This document shows positions 22,394 to 33,779 of a stretch of 62,000 bases of DNA, in pieces. Below the pieces are notes generated by a model. That model made no database searches. It saw only the letters and a program-made list of their open reading frames with translations, and had not been told where the DNA came from. Made by a program: the position numbers and the translations under genes. This DNA comes from Gnetum montanum (taxonomy: Eukaryota > Streptophyta > Gnetopsida > Gnetales > Gnetaceae): positions 105,783 through 167,782 of the forward strand of contig MNCI01005578.1 in assembly GCA_015680685.1 (NCBI GenBank). The letters are read 5' to 3'. Position 1 is the first letter of the stretch. Each line of letters opens with the position of its first letter.

Positions 22394-23399
22394 TTGGTCC
22401 CTCTTTTTTGGTGTCTAGAGGATTGACTTGAGAGGCATTGATAAAGAATACAAAACACCACCATAGGTCCATCACTAATGTTCCCTCTTTGCACTTGATC
22501 TATTCATGTTGAACCATGCCAAAGAGTGCTCATGATGATGAAGTAGGGTTATGATGAGGAGATGGCAACGAGGTCATAAAGAAATGGCCATGAAGGCTAA
22601 CAATGTATTTCGAGTGTTGACACCATGGCTACAGTGTGACACTGACATGTAGATTAAGACACTTAGGCTATACCTTCATGTTTTAGAAGTGAGGTTCACT
22701 CAGAAAATGTGTTTGAGGAACCAACACTTCACTCTAAGGTTTCTTTGACCATTAGTCTCCTCCCTCATGTTTGAAATAATTGGTCTTTACTGGCCATCTA
22801 ACTTGGAAACTTACATTCCCCTTTTTTTTGGTGGGTTGAAACCTTCATTGGGTTTCTTTACCAAGGTTGGTTTTAATTTGGTTATTTTTCATCAAGTAAA
22901 ATGTGTTACACTCAATAGACTTTAGGGTTTTTCCATCGAACAAGATGTGTTATGTTTGATGGACTTAATGATTTTTCACTAAATGAGATGTGTTACATTC
23001 AAGAAAACTTAGAGGTGGATCATGACAACATGATGTCATATGGCCATAAATGAATGAATGTCAAACATTGATCAACATTGTTTCTAAAGATATGAAAGGT
23101 CATAATTAGGCTATGAGGTTGGGATCAAGGAGTGGTGCTAAATACAGGGAAATGGTACAAGAAATTTTAACATGGTAGGACAAACTCACTGAATTGTGCA
23201 CATCAAGGTCATGTGGTGACTTGCTTTCATAATAAATTTCATCCTTGCAATGGCTCCAAGCTTCATCCTATAAACACAACTTCAAGAGGACAAGAAAACC
23301 AAGCAAAAAAATCATGTTATAACATTACAATGCATATAGGTAACATAGCATGATGAAATGACAAATAAAGCTAGAGCTACCTAGCATACCAAAGTTGCC

Positions 23400-23535
23400 A
23401 ATTTAAGGTTGTGATGGGCCATGATACTAGTTTAAGGCCCTGGGAGGTTGTGTTGCCAATTTAAGGTCATAGCAGATTGTGGTGATAGTTTAAGATTGTC
23501 ATGGACCATATTGTACTAGTTTAAGGCCTTACTAG
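23400..23535 (-). repeat. Separator repeat, element D2
   Basis: About four units of AGTTTAAGG(CC/TC)-type text (plus-strand view), equivalent to TTAAACTRGCA on the element strand, upstream of the conserved 3' UTR block. Confidence 0.7.
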
Positions 23536-24454
23536 GATATATAAAGATGTCCCTCTATCATGCAAAGATGTCATGTAGGATCGTTCATTGTAGATCATCA
23601 AAGTTGTCTACATCAATTATTTGTTGCAACCTATTGACAATGGGAAACAGTAGTATAAGTAAACATGTGAGTGTTGAATGTACTTAGGGTTATGTAATGG
23701 CTTTAATGTTGCATAACAAGGGTTTGATATGATTATGAGTAGTCTTGAGTTCTAGAAAGGAACTTGATTGTATGTGTTTTCTCCTTATCATTGTGGTCTT
23801 AGATGGGAACTTCAACTAAGAAACCCTATGTGATGTCTTTAGCTTTAAGATCAATGATCGTTAGGCTACTTCAAGATGTTATAATCACATAGTAGAATGA
23901 GTTTAGGCCTAAGGGTTATGCACATAAGGTCAACTTGGTCAACATCATGAGAAGGATTTACTAAGGCTTTAAGGCTAGTTAAGTTTTCTTCCTCATCATC
24001 CTAGCTTCATCCTACATGACAACATAAGCATATCAAGTGGCATCTATGTAATAATAAAAAATAATATCAAAATACACTAATAATAATGCTTATATGAGCC
24101 AAAACATACTAAATCAAAGGCCAACCAAGGTCTAAATATGATAAATAATAGTTATAAGGAAGAGAATAAAGTAAATATGGTGATAGTGTAGTTATGTAGG
24201 GGCCATATAATGGCCGAGAAGATCAACAATGCAAAACAAGGCCAAAAACAAGTTGAAGCATTATGAAATAAGGTTAACTCAAGCAACATGGGATATATGT
24301 GGTAAGATTTGGCTAATATAGGTCAAATAAAGTTAGATTTTACCAATTTTATACCTTAACAAGCCAAGGTTTGAGGCTACAAGGCTATGGGGTAAGGTTG
24401 ACCATTAACATAGGTTGTTTCTGAGTTGTTTGGACTAAGAAAGAAAGGGTTTTA
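23536..24454 (-). other. D2 non-coding segment between modules
   Basis: No coding signal. It aligns unit by unit with D1 57390-58280, for example TGTAGATCATCAAAGTTGT at about 23590 and 57416, and an AATAATAAAAAATAAT stretch at about 24050. Confidence 0.6.
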
Positions 24455-27400
24455 GGGCATCTACATTGGATCCATGCTAGCCAGCATGGAAGGGATGACC
24501 CTCAACGTGGATGGAATATCTAAATAGTTTCCCAAGTTTGTTTTTCCCATTTTTCGACTTTCAATGACTTGCATGTTAACATAGTTGACTGGGGAAGAGA
24601 ATAAGCTACTTTTAACATCAATTTCAACCCTTGGAACCTCCCTTTGAAGCAAGCATTAAGACCAAGGGAAATGTGTTGCATGGCATCAGAAGGATCAAAA
24701 TTATGATTTTTGAGCCTTCCCAAGAAAATGCAAGATTAGATCTATCAAAATTGGTTCTTTTGGAGGTCAAAAATGGTTAAGAAGCAAGTCTTAAAGTCAT
24801 ACCCCACTAGCTCCACGCTGGCCAACATGGATGGAAGGGGGATCAATGTAGAGAATCTAAATTTGGGATAAATTAGGCTTAAATTGGCTTGGATGGGTAG
24901 CCGAAACCAAGATCTAGTAGTTGTGCATCCCCTAGCTATGTTTTGAGATTATTTGGATGGGTTAAGTATTAAAACATGTTTGGGAAAATCTTCATGCTAG
25001 ATCTACATTGACTAGTGTGGAGCCAATGTGGAGTAGAGGGAGTGCCATTACCTTTTGGTCTTAGGATGGTCTAGGAAGAAAACCTTCTAGGTTTCTAGGC
25101 TCCTAGGGTTGTAAGCCATGATTTCTCAAGTTTTTGGCTAATTTTGGCTAAGTATAGGGGTTGTTAAAGGCCATGCAATGTTATTCCCCCGCCCCCTCTC
25201 CCCCCTTGATCCATGCTAGAAGGATTTCTATAGCATGGAGAATGGGAGTTGATGAGATTTAACAACCAAAATGGACTCCAACAAGCATAAACTTGATGCT
25301 ATGAGGTCTTAGGCTTTGTTGGTGTAGGTTTTTGGTCTCCTGGAGTGTCAATCTACTATCAAAGGGAAAACGACAACTCCTTCACATTGCCTCCACACTA
25401 GCTAGTGTGGAAGAGGGGGTTCCTAGCATGGATGGATCATAAATTTTAGATCTAGGCCAATTTTGGTAGTAATTGATCATGCATGTAAGCTTTCATGGTT
25501 GTTGATGTCAAGGGCTAGGGTTTGGTGTCAAAATTAAGTGTTCTAAAGGCTTCTTGATGTCTCATGCAGTCATTCCCCTTCATCCATGTTGGGAAAGGTG
25601 GATCTAGCATGGATGGGAGGGGAATGATGGCGTTTTTACCATTTTTGATTAATTTTGAGGTGTTTAAAGGCTTTGGTAGGTTTCGGTAGTCTAGGGGTTA
25701 GTAGGGTAGGTCATGAGGCCATTTTTGGCTATAAAATTGGTTTTTTGGCATATCCCTAAGGCATCCACATTAGATCCATGCTAGGCAATGTGAATGGAAG
25801 GTTCACCAGCATGGATAAGGCTTCAAAACTAAAAATCAACTTAAGTTTCCGCAACTATCCACTACTAGAGGTCATGGAGAGATACTAGGATTATGAAAGT
25901 GCATTTTAGATCTATTTAAGGCTATGGAAAGTCTTTTATAACATATCTCAAGGGTATCCATACTCAACAATGTGGATTAAGGATTCACCAACATGGGAAA
26001 GGTGTTTAGAAGTAAAAACTAGGTTGTTTTTGGCCAGTCTATGTTACTGAGAGCTGATAAGGGATGGTAGAGTCAAAATAGGATAAATGGATAGTTAATT
26101 TTAGCAATTTAAGGTCACCCCAATCCATAAACATTAGATACATACTAGGAAATTTGGATGGACCTCCCCTTAGCATAGATCAACTGGATATAAAAGTTTT
26201 GTGCACTTTCAACTAGGTTACAACATGTAAATTTGGTGATGTTGTAAGGCTATTAGGTGTCATTTTGAGGTGTGTATGGGCCATTCATGAGTCACCCCCT
26301 AGTATCCATGTTGAATCCACACTCGCCAATGTGGAAGAGGAGGGTGCTCAACATGGAAGTAAGGGTGATGATGAAATAGGATCAATTTTAGTAGGTTTTG
26401 GCCACTGGATCTTTCAAGAGGGTTAGGTTTTTGTTAGAAATTAATTTAGATGAAAATTTCATAATTTTTAGCTTCACCCCCTTTTTCCACACTATGGGTA
26501 GGGTTTTTACCATGGATAGGATCTCCCTCCCAATGTGGATGCACTTAGATCCAAGATTTTAATCACTTTTGGTAAGGTTTGATAGGGTTTCGAAGCTACC
26601 AAGGCTATAGGGGTTGAGGGCTAGGGTTTAAGGTTAAAATGTAGCAGTTTTGAGGCTCCCTGATACCTCATGCAATCATCCTCCCTTTTTTCCACGCTGG
26701 GCATCATGAAAGAGGGATGATAGTTTTATGCTATTTTTGGCTAGTTTTGAGACATTTGGAGGCTCTGGAAGGTTCCAGCAAGCTTGTAGGATGAGGATAG
26801 TGTAAGTTAGACTCTTTTTGGTGACTTTGTAACCTCTCATGAACTTTTCTTGATGCATCTACATTGGATCCACGTTGGCTAGCATAGATGAGGGGGTGTT
26901 CAATGTAGAATCAAGGAAAACCATGAAATGAAATCAATTTTAGCAGGTTTTGGATTACTGGAGTCTCCAAGAGGGTAAGTAACTCAATACATGCTTGTTT
27001 CAAGGTAAATCTTGAGAGTTTTTAGTTAGGTCTCTTTTATCCATGCTAGCTCCATGTTACCTAGCATGGATAAGGTCTCCCTCAGGATTTATGAACTAAA
27101 TATCTTAGATCTAGTCTCTTTTAATAACAAATCAATCATGCATGTCAGCCTCTGAAGTTGCCAATGTCGATGGTTGAGATTTGGTGTCAAAATCCACTAG
27201 TTTGGAGGCTTTTATGTGGTTCATGTAATCATCCTTCCTTTTCCATGTTGGGCATGCTAGCATTAGTATGGATGAGGAAGAGAAGATAGTTTTGTGTCAT
27301 TTTTGACAAATTTTGGGGCATCTAAAGGTGTTGGAAGGATCCAGTAGTATTGCAAGGTTACTAGTAAATGTTTTGGGGCTATTTTTGGCTGTAACATGGA

Positions 27401-27860
27401 TTTTCTGGCATACCCCTAGGTTATCCACACTAGATGAACACTAGATAGTATGGATGAGGGGTTCACTAGCATGAAAAATATTCCATATGTGAAAATGCCT
27501 TAAATTGAAGCAACTATCAACTACCAAAGACTATGGGAGGGTATCTAGGCTATCAAAATGCATTTTGTGGCTATTTAAGGCTATGGAAAGTGACTTATGG
27601 CATATCCATTGGGTATCCATGCTAGATCCATGTTCAGCAACATGGGTGGGGGCTTCACCAATGTGGGGAAGGTTTCATATGCAAAAAGCATATTATTTTT
27701 GGCCAATATATATTACTAGAAGTTGGCAAGGGGTGTTAAGGTCAAAATATAGCAATTGAGTGGTTGATTTTGGCAATTTAAGATTACCCCCTTCCATCCA
27801 CACTAGAGCCATGTCAGGTAGCATGGATGGAGTCCCCTCAGCAGGGATCAACTAGATATG
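24455..27860 (-). repeat. 185-bp-period array with palindromic core
   Basis: Eighteen copies of a short inverted-repeat core (best form CCATGCTAGCCAGCATGG, often followed by a second half-copy) occur near 24468, 24808, 25000, 25208, 25390, 25580, 25770, 25955, 26130, 26300, 26490, 26695, 26870, 27050, 27240, 27430, 27620 and 27795. Mean spacing is about 185 bp, counting one lost core. Text between cores is also related at about 1,669 bp offset (25920 versus 27589), so the array has grown by larger duplications. No ORF of interest. Confidence 0.8.
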
Positions 27861-27989
27861 AAATTTTTGGGCACTTTTGACTAGGTTTAATAAGGTTTTC
27901 AGGCTATTGGGAGTGACTGGAGGGGCCTTAAATTGGTATCATGGTCTACTATGATCTTAAACTTGTAATGTGGCCCAGCAAGGCCCTAT

Positions 27990-28122
27990 TTTTATCCTCA
28001 AAAGTATAAAATATGTAAGATTGAACCTTAAAGGTTATGATCACATTTACAATGATGTTTAGCATTAGGTTTCATGGGATGGGGTTACAAAGGTTATAAC
28101 ATGCAAATTTGGTGATGTTTCA
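27990..28122 (-). repeat. Element D1 3' LTR fragment
   Basis: It starts TGAAACATCACC at 28122 after a purine tract, matches the first about 130 bp of the D2 and A LTRs, and then breaks off into D2 separator repeats. Confidence 0.6.
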
Positions 28123-28608
28123 TTGGCTCCTCTTTGTTGATGTCTAGAGGATTTACCTAAGAGGTACCAATAAAGAATACAAAACATCATCATAGGTCCA
28201 TCACTAATGTTCCTTCTTCACACTTAATTCAATCATGTAGAATCATTCCAAAGAGTGATCATGATAATCTAGTAAGGCTATGATGATGAAATGGTAGCAA
28301 GGTTATAAGAAAATTGTTATGATGACAAATAATGCATTCTAAGTACTAACATCATGGCTATAGTGTGACATCAACATGTAGGTTAGTTAGTGGATTTGAC
28401 ACTTCATGTTCTTGAAGTGTGGTTCACTTGGTAGATAAGTTTGAGGAATCATTACTTTGCTCCAAGTTTTCTTTTAATCACTAGGATCCTTCCTTTGCAT
28501 GTTTGGAGTTGTTGATTTGAACTTTTGGTCTTCATAGATCATTCTGGCTTCTTGGCAATTTGCTTTCCCGTTGTTTTTTTCTTGTGGGGTGAAACCTTCA
28601 TTGGGTTT

Positions 28609-30263
28609 TGTGGCAATTGAAAACATTGATGGCTGGAATACCAAGGGGTCATGGGCACATAGTTTGACCTTATGTCCATGCAAGGGCTTGTTGGAGGTAG
28701 AGATGGGGTGCCCTAAATGGGCTTTTCAATTGAACAGGGACTTACCAAATGTAACCAAGGTGCAACATGATTAGCTACAATGCTAATGCAAAATGATGCT
28801 AAGCATTTATGCAGTGTCAATGGTGTCAACAATTTCAACAAGGATGAGTGTAGTTAAAAGTTTTGGTGTAAAAAAAAGTGCCAGCTTGTAAAAACCACCA
28901 CCGAAGCATGGTCTTGGGCATAGCTGTGTGATGAAATAGTAGAAAATGTGAATAAAATGCTAAAAATATGAGCATAGTTAACTCTAGAAGGGGTGAGAAG
29001 GTACACAGTGTATAATAGGCATAGTAGATAGCATAGTCATAGTCTTGGGAGTGTTTGGCCATGAATACTGATGTTCCACCATGATGTATGTGCCTATCGA
29101 GTTGGTAACCACAGTGTGCAGTGGGCTGTGGTGTCCTACAGAGTCCTATAGTGGTGTGCAACTTTTCCTCTCTCCAATTCATTAGTGTGCCTTTGAATTT
29201 GCTAACTTGCCTAATCCTCAAAATTTCCAACCCTACAAATGTTGATGGTAGGGATATTTATAGGCCTAGGTTTAGCATGAAATGCGAAGTGAGTACCATG
29301 TGGTAGAGGGAACAATTGGAGCTACGTTGTCACCCAACTACGCTCTCCACTGAGGCTAGTAGTGTTGTGCTCTACTAAACTCTATGAGACTATGAGACTA
29401 TGACTATGCTACCAGGTGCATGTATATGCACTAAGAGGACCACAATGTACCTAAAAAATGCAACTTTGGAGACTATGCTCTCTAGTATCTTGTGTGGGAT
29501 CAAGTGTAGTTACAATTTTTGGGACAAAAGGAATATAAAAAAGATTCATTTTGCTAACTAAGCTTGTTGGAGGTGAGTTGGAGTTGAGCTGAATGCCAAT
29601 GCTACATTGTGGAGGTCTTTGGAGGTTGTTCTAGCTAACTACGCTTGACTATGCTTTGGACAAGGGGAGAGCATAGTCCAACACCTAGAAAAAGTTTATA
29701 AAAAATGGCCAAGTGCTGACTACAGTCTCCATAGGAGGCTAACTACACTCCTAACTAGGGATGAGTGTAGTCCTAGCACTTGTCAAAAGTTACAAAAACT
29801 AGCTTTTAGTTGAATATGCTTGACTACACTCTAGGTTATCGGAGAGCATAGTCTCAACACTTAAGAAATTCTACAAAAACTAGGCCTTCATGCTAACTAC
29901 AGTTAACTACGCTCTGGAGCAGTGGAAAGTGTAGTCAAAGCACTTAGAAAGTTTTGTAGCAGTTATCTTGACACTTAGAAAAATTTGCAAAACTAGCCTT
30001 TTGTGTTGACTACGCTCTCTACTAAGCTAACTACACTCTAGGATAGTGGAGAGCATAGTCCCAACACTTAGAAAAATTTGCAACTTCTTACATCATGATC
30101 ACACTTAGAAAATATTATAAAAATTAATTTTTTAAGCTGACTATGCTCTCCACTAGGCTAACTACACTTTGGCACATAAATTTTTTTTTAAAAAGTAGCC
30201 TCATGTTGACACTTAGGCAAATTTGCAATCAATATGTTGTAGCCCAAATTTGGTAGTGTTTCA
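28609..30263 (-). repeat. Element B 3' LTR
   Basis: Read leftward from TGAAACAC at 30263. U3 holds an array (29330-30180) of GACTACGCTCTCC words with inverted partners GGAGAGCATAGTC at roughly 75-130 bp spacing. TATAAATA on the minus strand at 29255-29262 lies downstream of the array. It matches 55182-56867. Confidence 0.8.
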
Positions 30264-31227
30264 TTGGTCTCTCTTTATTAATTTCTAGAGGAATGGCTTG
30301 AGAGACATCGACAAAGAATAGAAAAAACACCATAGTAAACCTAACACCAACATCACTTTTTAGCACCTGATCAGATGTCATTGCACCATGCTCAAGAGTG
30401 CTATGGATAGTGGTATGCTGGGAGTAACACGTGTAGGTAATTTGCTAGGGATAAAAGGGAAGATAAAGTGCAAACAGATCATGATGTAGGATGTAGAGTC
30501 AACATGGCTAATGATGACCATGGCACTAGGGTGGCTTAGCCCTTAAAAACCTGGACCTCTTGTTGGAGTGCTCATTAGAGAGTCAGTGTAGATTCAAGGC
30601 TGGGCCAATTGTGAAATTGCAGTGTTGTTGATTTGCTTAGGGAAATTTTTTTCCCCCTTTACTCTTTTTTGCTTACATTTTTTTTTGTGAGGCAAACTTG
30701 CTTAGGTTCTACACATTGCTAAATGCTAATTGCGGGGTGCTTTCCATCAAGTGGACTACATGCCACCGGATGGACTTTACTTTAATGCTTGCAAAACTAC
30801 ACAACATTTATAGGACAGGTGTTTCCTCCCTAGGATGACTTGTGTTACGTCTACCTAGGCTTTGACTAGCCAATAGAGGCTCCCCATGGAACAACTTATG
30901 TTATGTCCACCTTAGATTCTATAATTTGGCTTGAAGAGAGTGTCATGTGTTCATACCATGTGAGCATCAGAGAGGTTTATAGTCTTGACTATGCAGGGAA
31001 ATGAAAGAGCATTGGGGCATAGGGGTAGATGTAGGTAAGCTATAGTGGGGTAATAGGTATGTGCACTCTTGAAAGGCTTAGCTAGTCCAATCATGCACAT
31101 CAGAGCAATGTGGTGACTTGCTGCTATGTTGAGATGTGTCTTTGCATGATGACCTAAGGCTTCATCCTACAAACACAACTTCAAGAAGATAAGAAAAATA
31201 CCAAACACAAAATGTAAGTAAAATCCT
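30264..31227 (-). other. Element B 3' UTR and PPT
   Basis: The purine tract next to the LTR reads AATAAAGAGAGACC on the minus strand. A weaker version of the PPT hairpin is present. The conserved 3' UTR block lies at about 31110-31200 (CATCCTACAAACACAACTTC). No gene is seen. Confidence 0.6.
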
Positions 31228-31435
31228 AGGGGTGATGATGTTGTGAGTGCTCCAAAGGCTAAAGCCAATTACAAGTGTTCAAAAAGCCCATGCAATGCCA
31301 GGGGACGAAGATGCTGCAAGTGCTCCAAAGGCCAAACTGATGGCAAGTGCTTAGACAACTAACAAAATGGTCAGGGGCAATGATGTTGCAAGTTCTCCAA
31401 GGCTATGCCAATTATAGGTGCTCCATTCTAGGATT
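31228..31435 (-). repeat. Three-copy 65-70-bp tandem repeat
   Basis: Three related units contain GATGTTGCAAGTGCTCCAAAGG-type text (plus view), followed by a short non-repetitive stretch before the separator array. Unit-to-unit divergence is considerable. Confidence 0.65.
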
Positions 31436-31534
31436 GTAATATCCCCACCTACATGGTCTAGGAAAGAGTAGGTGGGAGGGGGAAGTTAGAATTATTCTTA
31501 CTCACTTACTTACAAAACTATGCATGGTTGACCG

Positions 31535-32545
31535 CGAACTCGATTTAAGGTCTTGGTAAACCATGATGTGCTAGTTTATAGTCCTAGTGGACTGATATGT
31601 GTTAGTTTAACATTGTAATGGATGTGTGCTATGCCAGTTTACCATCATAGAATATGCATGTTATGCCAGTTTAATGTCATGACCCAAGGATGAGTTGTGC
31701 CAGTTTAGCGTCATGACAGACAAAAGGTTTGGGTGCTAGTTTAATGTCATAGTGATGTTTTGCTAGTTTAACATCATAGTAGATGAGCTATGCCAATTTA
31801 TAGTTGTAGTAGACTACTATGCTAGTTTAGTGTCATAGACGAACTGATGTGCGAGTTTAACATCATAGTAGATGAATGATATGGATGCCAATTTAACATC
31901 ATAGTGGAGGAGCTATGCTAGTTTAACATTGTAGTGGATGAATGCTATGCTAGTTTAATGTCATAGTGGATGAATGTTGTGACTATGCTAGTTTAATGTT
32001 ATAGTAGATGGGCTATTGTGCCAGTTTAGCATTGTGGCGGATGGGCTGCTATGCCAGTTTAGTATCATGATGAACTTGTTGCTTCCCTTGCATCGTTGAC
32101 GTGAGATGTTTCATGTTAGATGTAATACGACTTCAAGGAAAAATGGTTCACTAGATAATCATGCTATGTCCCTATAAAATTAGCCAAAAGAACATTGATT
32201 AGCACCTGTTTCACAAAGTTAATATGCACAAATGGAAAAAATAATGTTGTGAAGTTTGCATAAGTATGCATGCAATTTGTTATGGGTAGTGAGCATGTTT
32301 GTGCCAGTGGCTATGGCAATTGCTAGTTTAAGGCTATTTTGGGCCACGTGTTGCCAGTTTAAGATCATAGTGAGCTAAGCATTGTTAGATTAGGGCCATT
32401 TTGGACTTAGCATTGCTAGTTTAAGGCCATTTTAGGCCAAGGTGGCTTGCCAGTTTAAGACCATAGTGGGTTGCTAGTGGTAGTTTAAGGTCATTTCAAG
32501 CTCCATGTATTGCTAGTTTAAGGTCATTTTGAGCCGCAATGGTTG
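31535..32545 (-). repeat. Expanded separator array, element B
   Basis: About 35 degenerate units of 22-33 bp with core TGCCAGTTTAA(T/G)GTCAT (plus view). The core is the reverse complement of the TTAAACTGGCA core in elements A and C. It occupies the place where pol would be expected between protease and 3' UTR, and is the longest such array in the window. Confidence 0.85.
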
Positions 32546-32869
32546 CTACCTCTCTTTTTGTGATTTTGGCTTTTATGATATTTTGTGCATTTTGATGTTT
32601 TTTTATGCATTAATCTAACAACTACTAAAGGGTGCACTAAATGAGCGAATGAGCAAGCTAAGAGGATAAATGCATAAAAAAATCAAAACGATGTGTAATC
32701 TAAGTAAGTAGAATAAATGTAAATGTGTAAACAAATGCAATGCAAGAAAAATTTAAAAATGTCCAACACATAGCAGCAAAGGGTAGGCAAGCAGCTAGTG
32801 TATTTTAGGCTAAGGGGGTACCTTGGTTGCATAGTTACTTCCTAACCTAGTGTGGATTAGAAGGCATGT

Positions 32870-33620
32870 AGGGCCTAGGGTGCACTATTCAGTGTTCTCT
32901 TGGACCCTCTCTTGGACCCTTGCTCACTACATTGAAGGGTAATTCTGCCCACAAAGTATCCTCTAGGAGGTCATTGGCTTCCACTACTTGTTAGGGTGTG
33001 TTAGCCTTATGCATTGCATTGTCTACCATAGGTGCATCATCAACAAATTCAACTTCTAACCCTTTCTTAATTTTTATGTTATTAATGGCCAAAGGGATGG
33101 GGTTATCACCATGGATGATAACTTCACCATCTCCATACAAAAGGTGGATTTCCTAGTGAATAAGAGAGGAGATGGCTCATAACTGGGCTAGCCAAGGCCT
33201 ACCCAATATCAAGCTAGAGTTAGAAATTTTCTCTATGATGATAAATTTGGAAATAATGGGGAATTTCTCCCCTCCTATGAAATCTATGATGATAGTGCCA
33301 CGAATAGTGGCACATGATCCATTAAAGGATTTTAGACACGTGGTTTTCGTTGGCTTGATTTGGTCTGTGAGGCCTAGCTTGATGATGACAAAGTATAGTA
33401 TTACGTTTCTTGTTGCACCATCATCAACATGCACTTTATGGATCTTGCATTGCCCAATGTGTATGGTAATAAACATTGGAGCCGTGATGACCTTTCCCCA
33501 CTCAGGGTTGACCTTGATTGCCTTATCACAAAATGCTATGGATGTTGAACATGATTCTTGTGGTGTTGGGGGCAATATCACTGCATGAATGGTGTTCTCA
33601 TCTACATGGATGTTCTTCAT
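32870..33620 (-). pseudogene. Element B aspartic protease
   Basis: The frame 33620-33177 is open and collinear with the protease of element C: TIHIGQCKIHKVHVDDGATRNV holds the active-site D-D-G-A, followed by CLKSFNGS and SLILGRPWLAQL. A stop follows, then further matching text (IHEEIHL-like, LWAELPFNV) to about 32870. The enzyme matures the Gag-Pro polyprotein. It is one of the less decayed parts of B and keeps its catalytic motif. Confidence 0.8.
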
Positions 33621-33779
33621 AACAAGAATGAAGGTGCCAATGCTTCCAAATGGATAGATGAGGTCATGACCAGGTCATACAAACTCAACGTTGTGTTTTT
33701 TTGTTTGAGTGCTTGCTTGACCTGGGCTAACGCATTGACAAAGTCTTAACCATTATTTGCAATTTTTTGGCCTTAACCT

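Larger units (their letters stand above)
21650..27990 (-). mobile_element. Gypsy element D2, 3' part only
   Basis: Read leftward: separator units (27915-27990), the 185-bp-period array (27860-24455), a 3' UTR, separator units (23535-23400), the conserved 3' UTR block (about 23300-23200), a purine tract, and an LTR starting at 22393. Gag and protease are missing, and the element abuts a truncated D1 LTR near 27990. No pol trace is seen. It is paralogous to D1 (56868-60505). Confidence 0.7.

Noticed and set aside
28835-29230. 131-codon minus-strand ORF in the B LTR
   Set aside because: It lies across U3/R of an LTR and is not kept in the second LTR copy (55182-56867).
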